Shown: positions 6,914 to 14,716 of the stretch, piece by piece
Position numbering within the stretch: position 1 is the first letter of the stretch
Layout: every line of letters starts with the position of its first letter
Made by a program: the position numbers and the translations under genes
The notes under the pieces: generated by a model
Seen by the model: only the letters and a program-made list of their open reading frames with translations
What the model was told of the DNA's origin: nothing
The model's database searches: none
Assembly: GCA_038227745.1 (NCBI GenBank)
Contig: JBBRPS010000145.1
Coordinates: forward strand, 1 to 15,690
DNA: 15,690 nucleotides
Source: DASPXY01 sp038227745
GTDB taxonomy: Bacteria > Planctomycetota > Planctomycetia > Gemmatales > Gemmataceae
Reading direction: 5' to 3'

Positions 6914-7912
6914 TCACGGGGCGAGGAACGCCCACAACGCGACGAACCCCAGCAGCAGGGCGCCGGCGCCGGCCAGCCACAGCAGCGCCGACGACCCGCG
7001 CTGAGTGCGTTCCAGGGCCGCGGCGAAGTCGTCCACGTCCGCGTACCCCTCGCCTGGTTTGGAGGTCGAGGCCAGGAGGCAGACCGTCTCCAGTCGAGGC
7101 GGCACCCCGGCCCCACGGAGGGCCGCGCGCAGTTCCTCGCGCTGAGCGGAGCGGTCGGCGCCGGCCGACGCTTTCGCGAAGGGCTCACGGCCCACCAGGA
7201 GCAAGTACAGCAGTTCACCGAGGGCAGGAACGGCAGCGCTGGTGCCGTCGCCGTCGCGCGGGATGCCGAGGTCGATCAGCCGCGGCTCGCCGACGTCGTC
7301 CAGAAGTACCGTCGTTGGGGCGAGGCTCTGGGCGGCGGCGCCCTCGCGGCGGGCCGCCGCGGCGGCCCGCGCCAGCCGCACTACCAGGCCGGCCGCCTGC
7401 CGCGGCTCGGTCGGTCCCCGCGCCGCGTGCTTCTGGAGTGTCACGCCCTGCACGTCCATCACCAGGTACGGCCGGCCATCGTGGACGTTCGCGTCGCGGA
7501 CGCGGGCCAGGTTGGGGTGGACCAGGTCGGCCAGCGCCCGGGCTTCGCGCAGGAAGGTCTCGCGCCCCTGCTCGCCCGCGCCCACCGGCTCGGCGTACAG
7601 TTTGACCACGATTTCCTTGCTCAACTTCGGGTGCATGGCGCGGTAGAAGCTGGCCTGCGGCGTCGTCGCAACGGTACCGACGACGCAGTACTTGCCGATC
7701 GCGCTGGGTTCGCCCGTGGCGCCCGCGGGCGCGGGGGCGGCCAGCCGCTGCGCCGCCCGGCGCAGGACCGTGCTCTCGGCCTGGAAGCGCTCCAACCGCT
7801 CCCGGCAGACCGGGCAGTCTTCCACGTGAGTCCGGATCTCGTCGGCGACGGGGTCGCCGAGGCTCAAGGGCAGCACGTCCGCGTCGCGGTAAGGACAGAT
7901 CGTCTCCGACAT
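6914..7912 (-). CDS. Zinc-finger (anti-sigma-like) pseudokinase with C-terminal membrane anchor
   Basis: The product has 332 residues from the ATG at 7912, which has GAGAGGG upstream. An upstream in-frame start at 7975 would overlap the sigma gene and adds nothing recognisable. An N-terminal zf-HC2-type finger shows Cys6 and HVEDCPVC (His29, Cys33, Cys36), as in anti-sigma factors. A Ser/Thr-kinase-like domain follows (about 72-300). VAIK-type Lys104, helix-C Glu123 and DLG Asp214 are kept. The glycine loop is lost, and the catalytic HRDLKPxN reads AQSLAPTT (194-201), so the catalytic Asp, Lys and Asn are all gone. A single hydrophobic helix ends the protein (about 309-332) with almost nothing beyond it. 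It sits 35 bases after the sigma gene and probably binds and restrains that sigma factor at the membrane. Confidence 0.85.
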   Translation of the reverse strand: MSETICPYRDADVLPLSLGDPVADEIRTHVEDCPVCRERLERFQAESTVLRRAAQRLAAPAPAGATGEPSAIGKYCVVGTVATTPQASFYRAMHPKLSKEIVVKLYAEPVGAGEQGRETFLREARALADLVHPNLARVRDANVHDGRPYLVMDVQGVTLQKHAARGPTEPRQAAGLVVRLARAAAAARREGAAAQSLAPTTVLLDDVGEPRLIDLGIPRDGDGTSAAVPALGELLYLLLVGREPFAKASAGADRSAQREELRAALRGAGVPPRLETVCLLASTSKPGEGYADVDDFAAALERTQRGSSALLWLAGAGALLLGFVALWAFLAP

Positions 7913-7947
7913 CGGCAAACCCTCTCGAACACGGCCCCGGCGGGGAT

Positions 7948-8583
7948 CTACAGTTCCACCTCTTTGTACCGGCACAGCTCGCGGATGCGCGCCAGGACCC
8001 GCGAAGTATAGGTGTTGACGGCGCTGACGGACATGCCCAGTTCCGTCGCCACCTCGGCGCTAGGCCGCTTCAGGAGGTAGTGCTGCTCGAAGCAATCCCA
8101 CTTGCGCGACGCCTGCGTCTCCTCCTTCACCTGGGCGAGGATCTGGCGGCGCATCTCCCAGTCGTGCTCCTCCAGGAGCGTGGTTGGCGGTTCGGGGTCG
8201 GGGCCCGCGACCGGTGGGAAGTCCTCGCCCCCATCCGGGCCGACCCCTCCCCCGCTGGCTTTGGGTTCGCGGCCCGTGCGGCGCACGAAGTCGATGGTGG
8301 AGTTGTGCGTCACGCGCCACAGCCAGGTGCGGAATCGCCCCTTCCCCTGGTGATCGAGGGTGAAGGACGGTATGGTCTTCCACAGCTTCATCAGCACGTT
8401 CTGGCGGATGTCGTCGCGGTCGTCCTCCTGGAGGCCCAGGTTGTAACGGCGGATGCAATGAGCGACGTAGGCACGCAGCAGAGGTTCGTAGAGTTTAACG
8501 AACTCGCCCCAGCTCGCCGGGTCCATCTTCTGGAGCCCGCCGAGCAGGGTCGGGCTGGTGACGAGGTTGGAGTTGGTACTCAT
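7948..8583 (-). CDS. ECF-type sigma-70 family RNA polymerase sigma factor
   Basis: The product has 211 residues from the ATG at 8583. The frame is open to a TTG at 8625, but those extra 14 residues are not family-like. Region 2 covers about residues 15-90 and includes DDIRQNVLMKLWKTIPSF and GRFRTWLWRVTHNSTIDFVRR, the core-binding and -10-recognition helices. A Gly/Pro-rich linker follows. Region 4 (about 160-205) has the helix-turn-helix SAEVATELGMSVSAVNTYTSRVLARIREL, which reads the -35 element. Regions 1 and 3 are absent, as expected for ECF factors. The zinc-finger pseudokinase next to it is the likely regulator. ECF factors linked to kinase genes are a known planctomycete theme. No Shine-Dalgarno is seen, which fits the leaderless promoter proposed upstream. 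Confidence 0.92.
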   Translation of the reverse strand: MSTNSNLVTSPTLLGGLQKMDPASWGEFVKLYEPLLRAYVAHCIRRYNLGLQEDDRDDIRQNVLMKLWKTIPSFTLDHQGKGRFRTWLWRVTHNSTIDFVRRTGREPKASGGGVGPDGGEDFPPVAGPDPEPPTTLLEEHDWEMRRQILAQVKEETQASRKWDCFEQHYLLKRPSAEVATELGMSVSAVNTYTSRVLARIRELCRYKEVEL

Positions 8584-8591
8584 GAAAGCGA

Positions 8592-8597
8592 GTATAC
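8592..8597 (-). promoter_or_regulatory. Possible -10 box for a leaderless sigma-factor transcript
   Basis: On the minus strand TATACT ends eight bases before the sigma ATG. This is the distance at which transcription would begin at or next to the start codon. No Shine-Dalgarno sequence lies in that gap. A good -35 box 17 bases upstream is not present, so the call rests on the hexamer and spacing alone. Confidence 0.3.
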
Positions 8598-8639
8598 CGC
8601 AAGCCCGAGCGGCGCTCCCCCGCAAAGCCGGACCATGAA

Positions 8640-9497
8640 TCAGTGCGCGCGCCTGGGGAGGATCGGAGAGGCGTCACGCCATCCGCTGCCGCTCAACGCG
8701 GGCAGAGACGGCGGCGCGGGAGGCACTGCCGACGTGGGGGGTGCCAGGTTCCCCGGCAGGGGATTGGCCACCACGTAGGTAGGGGGCGGCGCGGGTTTGG
8801 TCTCGACACCGGCGAGCGGCCTGCCCAACTCGGCCCGCGGCGGGGGCAGGTCCGGGCCGGCCCGCAGTTCCGGCAGCACGAGCACGGACCCCGACGGCCC
8901 GGGAGTTTGCCGTGATTTCGCCTCCCTCCTCCCCGAGGCGATGGGCCTGGGCGGCGGCAGTTCGCGGACCGCGGGTCGCTGTCCCTGGGCCGGGGGAAGC
9001 GCCGGGGGCAGGGCGAGCGGCAGCACCGGCACGGCCTGCGGGAGCGGAGCAGGGGCCGGGGCTGCAGGCGCCTGGGGAATGTCCTTCAGCACCACGAGCA
9101 CCGTCACGAAGCGGGAACACTTGCTCTGCCGGGCAACCGCGGCCCCGTGCCGGAACCCCGCGGCCCAGTCCGCACCGGCCCTGTCCTCCGGCGGCGGATA
9201 CCGCCGCTCGGTGGCAACTCCGGGCGGCGATTCCTCCGTGCCCGCGTCCGGGAGGTGCTCCGCGAACCCTTCCTTGAACCCCCGGGCATAGTCGGCGGAG
9301 CAGGTCAGGTCCGGGTGGGCGGCCCGGGTCGCTTCCCAGGCCTCGTCCGCGATCTTTCGGCCGCACAGGCTGTCCTGCGTGCCCTCGACGCACACGCACC
9401 CCGGAACGCCGACGTTGGACTCGACGTCCACGGGCAGGCTACAGCCCGAACCGAGGGCGCAACACGCCGCGACGCACAGAACTGCTCCTGTCCTCAT
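8640..9497 (-). CDS. Secreted Pro-rich putative lipoprotein of a planctomycete-type family
   Basis: The product has 285 residues from the ATG at 9497; a GTG at 9518 is less likely. The N-terminus MRTGAVLCVAACCALGSGC is a short signal peptide ending in a lipobox-like LGSGC. Residues about 70-130 hold ADYARGFKEGFAEHL and DWAAGFRHGAAVARQS. From memory this pairing of a GF(K/x)xG(F/Y) and a W-GFRHGA segment recurs in many planctomycete secreted proteins of unknown function. The last 150 residues are very rich in Pro and Ala and probably extended, as for a periplasmic tether. It is divergent from the CHAT-STAND gene and lies 56 bases upstream of the sigma gene on the same strand. It may therefore belong to the sigma operon or be its target. 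Function unknown. Confidence 0.75.
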   Translation of the reverse strand: MRTGAVLCVAACCALGSGCSLPVDVESNVGVPGCVCVEGTQDSLCGRKIADEAWEATRAAHPDLTCSADYARGFKEGFAEHLPDAGTEESPPGVATERRYPPPEDRAGADWAAGFRHGAAVARQSKCSRFVTVLVVLKDIPQAPAAPAPAPLPQAVPVLPLALPPALPPAQGQRPAVRELPPPRPIASGRREAKSRQTPGPSGSVLVLPELRAGPDLPPPRAELGRPLAGVETKPAPPPTYVVANPLPGNLAPPTSAVPPAPPSLPALSGSGWRDASPILPRRAH

Positions 9498-9744
9498 TCC
9501 CCGGCCCTCGAGCGGCACGCGATCGGGGCGCCTTCACGCGGAGGGACGGCCCGTACGAGGGTTGATCGGTCCGGCGCTTGTCCGGAGATTAACGATTGTG
9601 CGGTCCCGAGGCGTTTCGCGTACCGCAGGTTGCCCGGTTTTCCCTCAAGGGGCGGCGGCAGTTCTTTTTCCTTTTCCCTTTTCCCAGTTTCCTCGTATCG
9701 TATGCCGCGTGCAGCAGAGTTGTCCCCCGTGAGGTTGAAACTCC
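9498..9744. promoter_or_regulatory. Divergent intergenic region with a 7-base periodic pyrimidine tract
   Basis: This 247-base region separates the divergent lipoprotein and CHAT-STAND genes and should hold both promoters. At 9662-9692 the plus strand is a pyrimidine run unusually poor in GC for this genome. It is made of TTTTTCC, TTTTCCC, TTTTCCC and AGTTTCC in a clean 7-base period. CGTATCGTATG just downstream contains weak -10-like hexamers. GAGG at 9731-9734 is the likely ribosome binding site for the 9745 start. No operator was identified. Confidence 0.5.
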
Positions 9745-12700
9745 ATGGCCCGTGTCGTCTGTCAGGTACTCCACAACCCGGATCAGCTCACCTTCCTCTG
9801 GTCGGACGGGACCGCCTCCTTCGCGCCGTACCACCTGACCGGCTCGCACTTCCAGGAGTTCCAGCTCCGGACCGAACGGGCGGACGAACTGCTGCGCGAC
9901 ATGGCCGGCGCCTCCGCGCCGCCGACCGGGGACACGGCCCTGCGGCTGGCGGAGGCCGGCCATCACCTCCATGAGGCCCTCTTCCAGGCCGACGCCGGAC
10001 AGGAAGAGGGCGCCCGCGAGATTCGCAACTGGCTCGACCGCCTGGCGCGCGACGGCTCCCTCGACGCCCTGGAGTTCCTCGGCGACGGCGCGGCGCAGGT
10101 GCCGTGGAACTTTCTGTGCGAAGGCTCGCAAGACGAGGACTCGCTTCGCGCCGGCGCCGGCAGCCCGGAGGGCTGGCAGGCGTTCTGGGGGGCCCGCTAC
10201 CCCCTGGTCACCGGCCACCGCGTCAACCCCCTGCGGCGCCGGCCAGTCCTCACCGGGCCGAGCACCCTGATCGTGCTGGACGCCGGCGCCCTGCCCGCGG
10301 ACCGGCAGGGTAGCCTGCGCGAGTTCGCCCGCGCCAACGGCCTGACCGTCGTCGAGACGGCACCCGACCTCGCCGACCAACTCAAGGCCGGCACGCCCTA
10401 CGTCCTTTACCTCTTCTGCCGCCTGCGCGGCGACGCCCTGCTCCTCGGTGACCAGGCCGTCCCGGCGGCGGACTTGCGCCGGCGGCTGCGCGGCGACCGC
10501 ACCGCAGGCGGAGGACGGAGCGACGCCTTCGTTTTCCTTAACGCCTGCCGCGGCGGCGACGAGGAGCCGGTCGCGGCCGTCGTCGAGGCCCTCGGCTGCC
10601 GTGCGTCCCTGGCCCCGCGCCTGCCCGTCGCCGCGGAAATCGCCGACCAGGTCGGTCTGGAATTCCTCACCGGCTTCCTCACCCGCGGCGAGCCCGTGGG
10701 CCGGCTGCTGCACCAGCTGCACGCCCGGCACGCCCCGGTGTCGCTGCTCTACACCGCCTGCTGTCCGCCCGACCTGCGCGTCATCGCCGGGCCGCCTCCG
10801 GAGGAGGCCATCCAGGCGGGGGAGAAGCGGCCGGCCGCGGAGGGCGCGGCGTCCGGCCCGCCGCCGCTGGAGCCGCTGGCGCTGCCCGATCACCCGTACT
10901 TCCCGCTCCTGCCCTACGATAGCCAGGACCGCCCGCTCTTCGTCGGTCGTGACGAGGACGCCGAGGCGTTCGCGGAGGCGCTCGACGCGCCGGGCGTGCG
11001 CCTGGCGGTTCTGCACGGGCCGAGCGGTGTCGGCAAGGCGTCACTGCTGCGGGCAGGCGTGATCCCCTACCTCGAAGAGGAGTGTACCGGCTACCGCGCC
11101 CTGCGCGACCGCTCCCCGCCCGAGGAAGAAGAGGACGAGGAGGAAGGGGACGCGAACGAGGACGACTACCCGGTGCTGGCCGTCCGCGCCACCAGCGACC
11201 TCGCCGGCCAGCTCGCCCTCGCGCTGTCCGTCTACTGCGCGCAGCCCTACCGCTACACGACGCCGACGGGGGCGACGGTCGAGGTCGATCTGTCGGGGAT
11301 CCTGGACGCGACCGTCGGCGCGCGGCCCGCGGCCGGGCAGGAGTCGGCGATCAAGGCGGCCGAGGCGGTCGGCGCGCCGGCCCCCGGGGGGCCGCCGCCC
11401 CTGCCGCCGGAGGCGGAGTCGCCCGGCGTCGAGGACATCCGCCTGGCCCTGCGGCAGGATGTGAGCTTGCTCGGCCGTATCCTTACGGCCCTGACCGAGC
11501 GACTGCCGCACGAGCTGGTCGTGGTGATCGAGCAGGGGGAGGAGCTGTTCAGCCTGGCGAACCGGCTCGGCGACACGAGACAGGCGTCGCGCCCCCTGGC
11601 GGTCCTCAAAGGGCTGATGAACTCCGCCGCGAACATCCGCGTGATCGTCTCGCTGATGACGGAGTACCACGGCCGGCTGCTCCAGCCCCTGGTGCAGGAG
11701 CCGGCCGAGCGCGCGCGCGTGTGCGACTACCTGCTCCGCGAGCTGGACCGCGACGAGATGGTGCAGGCGGTCCTGCGGCCGACGGCCACCGGCAGCCTCC
11801 CCGGCTGCTCGGAGGTGCCGCACGAGGTCTACCGCTTCCGTTTCGAGGAGGGCGTGGCCGAGGCGATCGCGCGCGAAGCGTTCGTCGCGCAGCAGCGGCG
11901 GCGGCAGAGCCCCCTGGTCCTCCTGCAGGTGATCTGCGCCCAGCTCTACCGGGTGGCGCTCAGGCGGCCGGACCGGGTGGTCCGGATGGAGGACTTCCGC
12001 GAGGTCGTGACGACGCCGAGCTGGTGGCGCGCTCCCGGCCTGTCCGTGTCCGCGCGTATCTTCTTCGCCCCGGCGCACCTGTTCGCGCCGGTGAAGCCGC
12101 CCACGGCGGGCAGCGGCGCCACGCTGGCCGCCTACGTCGAGTACCTGAGCCGCGACGTCCTCGTCGGCCGGTCCGGCTCCGACCGGGCCGCGTTCCAGAG
12201 GCTCCTCGAAATGCTCCAGTTCCGCCAGCCCGACGGGACGGCGGCCACGGACCTCGCCCCCGAGGAGGAGATCCTCAAACAGTGGCGGGGCGCGACGCCC
12301 TTCGAGACGATCCTCGAGCGGGCCGCCGCCCGCGACGTCCGCCTGCTGGAGGAGGACTGGCTGGACGTCGAGGGCAAGGAGGGGCGTTACGTCAGCCTCG
12401 GCCACCCCGCGCTGGCGCCGGCGGTGGCGGAGCAGGCGGAGGAGGCGCGCCGCCGCGAGTACGCCGGGGCGCGGATCGCCGACACGCTCTGGGTCATGAT
12501 CCCGCTGCTCATCCTCGTCGGCGTATTCGCCTGGACGCGCATGCGCGCCGTCTGGGCGACCGAGGCGGGAACAAAGGAGAACGAGTCGCTGTACAACAAG
12601 CTCAAGGACAGCGTGAAGGTCTGGCAGACAGAGGCGGAGGGCTCGCGCTGGCCGCTGTACGCCGGCCACGTGAGCCAGGCGCGCGAGGCGCTGCGCACCG

Positions 12701-14697
12701 GCGACCTGCTGCGCGCCCGACAGTACCTGGTGGCGCACCGCCCGCTGGGCGACGAGGAGGACATCCGCGGCTTCGAGTGGTGGTACCTGTGGCGTCAGCT
12801 GGACGGCGCCCGGCACAACTTGCTCGGCCACCTCGGGCAGGTGACGGCCGTGGCGGTGGGTGCCGACGGCAAGGTGGTCGCCTCCGCCAGCACCGACGGC
12901 ACGGTCAAGCTCTGGGACGCGGCGAGCGGGGAGATCCGTGCCACCCTCCGCAAGCACAGGGGAGCCGTCAACGCGATCGCGTTCGCCCCGAAGGGCGGCC
13001 CACTCGCCACGGCGGGCGCCGACGGCGCCGTGCTGCTCTGGGACGCCGCCGCGGGGCAGGAAAAGTACACCGACAGCGCCACGCCGCGCGAGACGCTGGG
13101 CGGCGACAAGGGAGAGGTGCTCCATGCCCTGGCCTTCGCCCCCGACGGCAAGACGCTCGCCGCGGCCGGCGCGAACGGCACACTCAAGCTGTGGGACGTG
13201 GGCACCGCGGGCAAGGAGAAGGAGCGCGCCGCCCTCGACGGCGGCAAGGCGACGGTGTACGCGCTGGCGTTCGCCCCGGACGGCAAGACGCTCGCGGTGG
13301 GCGGCGCCGAGGCCGGGGTCAAGCTCTGGGACGTGAGCACCGCCGGCAAGGAGAAGGTGCGCGAGACGCTGAAGGGGACCAACGCCCCGGTCCGCGGCCT
13401 GGCATACGCGCTGGACGGCAAGACGCTGGCCGCGGGCGGGGAGGAGTCGAAGGACGGCTTCCCGGTCGGCTTCGTGCGGCTGTGGGACGCCGCGGGGAAG
13501 GAACTCGCCACCCTGAATCCGGTCCCGGCGGCGGTGGCGTCGCTGGCGTTCTCGGCGGACGGCAAGACGCTGGCGACCGGCGGTAAGGACGACGCAGTGC
13601 GCTTGTGGGACGCGGTGACGGGCCGGCCGCAGGGCGTGCTGCGCGGCCACCTCGGCTGGGCGGGGTGCGTGGCGTTCTCGCCGGACGGCAAGACTCTGGT
13701 CTCGGGCGGTTACGACCGGACGGTGAAGCTCTGGAGCCCCGGCGGGAACGGGACCGACGAGGTGCTGCACGGCCACAAGGACTGGGTAAACGGCGTCGCG
13801 TTCTCCCCGGACGACAAACGGCTGGCGTCGTGCGGGGCGGACGGCTCGGTGCGGCTGTGGGACGTGACGACCGGCAAGGAGGAGAAGGTCCTCGAGGGCC
13901 ACAAGGGGGCGGTGCTGGCGGTCGCGTACGGCCCGGACGGCAAGACGGTGGCCTCGGCCGGCGCCGACGGGACGGTCCGCCTGTGGGACGTGGACGCGAA
14001 GTCGAAGAGCTACGGCGCGGCGCGCACGGTCCTGAAGGAACACAAGGGCGCGGTGCATGCCGTGGCATTCTTCACTCCCGGCAAGTACGTCGCCTCGGGG
14101 GCGAGTGACGGCGGGGTGCGGTTGTGGGACGCGGACCGGGACTCGAAGGATTACGGGAAGCTCCTGCACACCTTCGAGGGCCACCGCGGTGCGGTGCGGT
14201 GCGTGACGTTCCTGTCGCCCCTGCCCATCCTGGCGAGCGGCGGCGCGGACCGGACGGTGCGCATCTGGAGCGTCGAGGCGCTCAAGCCCGCGGGGCGGCC
14301 GCTGGAGGGGCACACGGCCGAGGTACGGTCCCTGGCCTACTGGGCGCCGGCCAAGAAGTACGTCGCCTCGGCGTCGGCGGACCGCACGGTGAAGCTGTGG
14401 GACGTGCAGGACGGCAAGGAGTCCAGCACGCTGCGCGGGCACACGGCCGCGGTGAACGGGCTGACGTTCAACCCCGCCGACGCGCTGCTGCTCGCCACGG
14501 CGGGCGCGGACGGCACGGTGCGCCTGTGGAACCCGGCCACCGCCGGCGAGCGCTTCGCGCTGACGGGGCACGAGGAGCCGGTGCAGGCCGTCGCCCTGTC
14601 GTCGGACGGCGGGACGCTGGCGTCGGCCGGCCGCGATGGCACGGTGCGGCTGTGGCGTGCCCCGGTCGATGCGGCCCCCATGCCCGGGAGGAAGTGA
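9745..14697 (+). CDS. CHAT-nSTAND-TM-WD40 giant sensor/effector protein with altered active sites
   Basis: The product has 1650 residues. Residues 1-345 form a CHAT (caspase-like) domain: VPWNFL near 115, FVFLNAC with Cys268 in the nucleophile position, and a closing VSLLYTACCPPDLRV. The His-bearing strand normally reads as YFYCH or similar, but here it is LYLFCR, with Arg226 in place of His. An nSTAND-type NTPase follows (about 385-900). Its Walker A is GPSGVGKASLLRAG, with Lys431 kept but Ala432 where Ser/Thr is expected. Its Walker B is VVVIEQGEELF, with Glu596 for the usual Asp. An acidic patch (460-474) and a Pro-rich insert interrupt this domain. One membrane helix lies at 915-930. A helical linker ends GFEWWYLWRQL, and 14 WD40 repeats cover 1027-1650. 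Known relatives act as signal-sensing scaffolds or in conflict/defence. Here the output may be binding rather than cleavage. Confidence 0.88.
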   Translation: MARVVCQVLHNPDQLTFLWSDGTASFAPYHLTGSHFQEFQLRTERADELLRDMAGASAPPTGDTALRLAEAGHHLHEALFQADAGQEEGAREIRNWLDRLARDGSLDALEFLGDGAAQVPWNFLCEGSQDEDSLRAGAGSPEGWQAFWGARYPLVTGHRVNPLRRRPVLTGPSTLIVLDAGALPADRQGSLREFARANGLTVVETAPDLADQLKAGTPYVLYLFCRLRGDALLLGDQAVPAADLRRRLRGDRTAGGGRSDAFVFLNACRGGDEEPVAAVVEALGCRASLAPRLPVAAEIADQVGLEFLTGFLTRGEPVGRLLHQLHARHAPVSLLYTACCPPDLRVIAGPPPEEAIQAGEKRPAAEGAASGPPPLEPLALPDHPYFPLLPYDSQDRPLFVGRDEDAEAFAEALDAPGVRLAVLHGPSGVGKASLLRAGVIPYLEEECTGYRALRDRSPPEEEEDEEEGDANEDDYPVLAVRATSDLAGQLALALSVYCAQPYRYTTPTGATVEVDLSGILDATVGARPAAGQESAIKAAEAVGAPAPGGPPPLPPEAESPGVEDIRLALRQDVSLLGRILTALTERLPHELVVVIEQGEELFSLANRLGDTRQASRPLAVLKGLMNSAANIRVIVSLMTEYHGRLLQPLVQEPAERARVCDYLLRELDRDEMVQAVLRPTATGSLPGCSEVPHEVYRFRFEEGVAEAIAREAFVAQQRRRQSPLVLLQVICAQLYRVALRRPDRVVRMEDFREVVTTPSWWRAPGLSVSARIFFAPAHLFAPVKPPTAGSGATLAAYVEYLSRDVLVGRSGSDRAAFQRLLEMLQFRQPDGTAATDLAPEEEILKQWRGATPFETILERAAARDVRLLEEDWLDVEGKEGRYVSLGHPALAPAVAEQAEEARRREYAGARIADTLWVMIPLLILVGVFAWTRMRAVWATEAGTKENESLYNKLKDSVKVWQTEAEGSRWPLYAGHVSQAREALRTGDLLRARQYLVAHRPLGDEEDIRGFEWWYLWRQLDGARHNLLGHLGQVTAVAVGADGKVVASASTDGTVKLWDAASGEIRATLRKHRGAVNAIAFAPKGGPLATAGADGAVLLWDAAAGQEKYTDSATPRETLGGDKGEVLHALAFAPDGKTLAAAGANGTLKLWDVGTAGKEKERAALDGGKATVYALAFAPDGKTLAVGGAEAGVKLWDVSTAGKEKVRETLKGTNAPVRGLAYALDGKTLAAGGEESKDGFPVGFVRLWDAAGKELATLNPVPAAVASLAFSADGKTLATGGKDDAVRLWDAVTGRPQGVLRGHLGWAGCVAFSPDGKTLVSGGYDRTVKLWSPGGNGTDEVLHGHKDWVNGVAFSPDDKRLASCGADGSVRLWDVTTGKEEKVLEGHKGAVLAVAYGPDGKTVASAGADGTVRLWDVDAKSKSYGAARTVLKEHKGAVHAVAFFTPGKYVASGASDGGVRLWDADRDSKDYGKLLHTFEGHRGAVRCVTFLSPLPILASGGADRTVRIWSVEALKPAGRPLEGHTAEVRSLAYWAPAKKYVASASADRTVKLWDVQDGKESSTLRGHTAAVNGLTFNPADALLLATAGADGTVRLWNPATAGERFALTGHEEPVQAVALSSDGGTLASAGRDGTVRLWRAPVDAAPMPGRK
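12823..14688 (+). repeat. Fourteen tandem WD40-encoding units (two seven-bladed propellers)
   Basis: Fourteen units of about 40-50 codons each end in LWD, LWS, IWS, LWN or LWR after a GH-type start and a DGK/DGT turn. Units 1-7 (residues 1027-1341) and 8-14 (1342-1650) divide evenly into two propellers. Units 3-6 have lost the GH dipeptide and instead begin GGDK, DGGK, KGTN and NPVP. Unit 5 has an insert (ESKDGFPVGF). The DNA coding for PDGKTLA is nearly the same in units 3 to 7, suggesting fairly recent duplication or gene conversion. Confidence 0.85.
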
Positions 14698-14716
14698 GCG
14701 GGGCGGGACGGCTCAA

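Noticed and set aside
6726..6980. Small minus-strand frame, and a hydrophobic peptide frame (RRLLVAGVLVFFLPLFG) that ends in ATGA overlapping the propeller start
   Set aside because: The 84-codon frame has shadow-like composition. The hydrophobic frame looks like a membrane segment but has no ATG after its upstream stop, only CTG/GTG without a ribosome binding site. It merits a glance but not a gene call.
11041..14571. A 1176-codon open frame antisense to the WD40 protein
   Set aside because: It is rich in Arg, Ala, His and Pro with no domain, and it arises because high-GC third positions suppress stop codons opposite a real gene. The plus-strand frame has clear domains throughout.
12823..14688. 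Regularly spaced near-identical short sequences, checked as a possible CRISPR or satellite array
   Set aside because: The repeats are in frame, encode WD40 blades and vary mainly at third positions, so they belong to a protein repeat.
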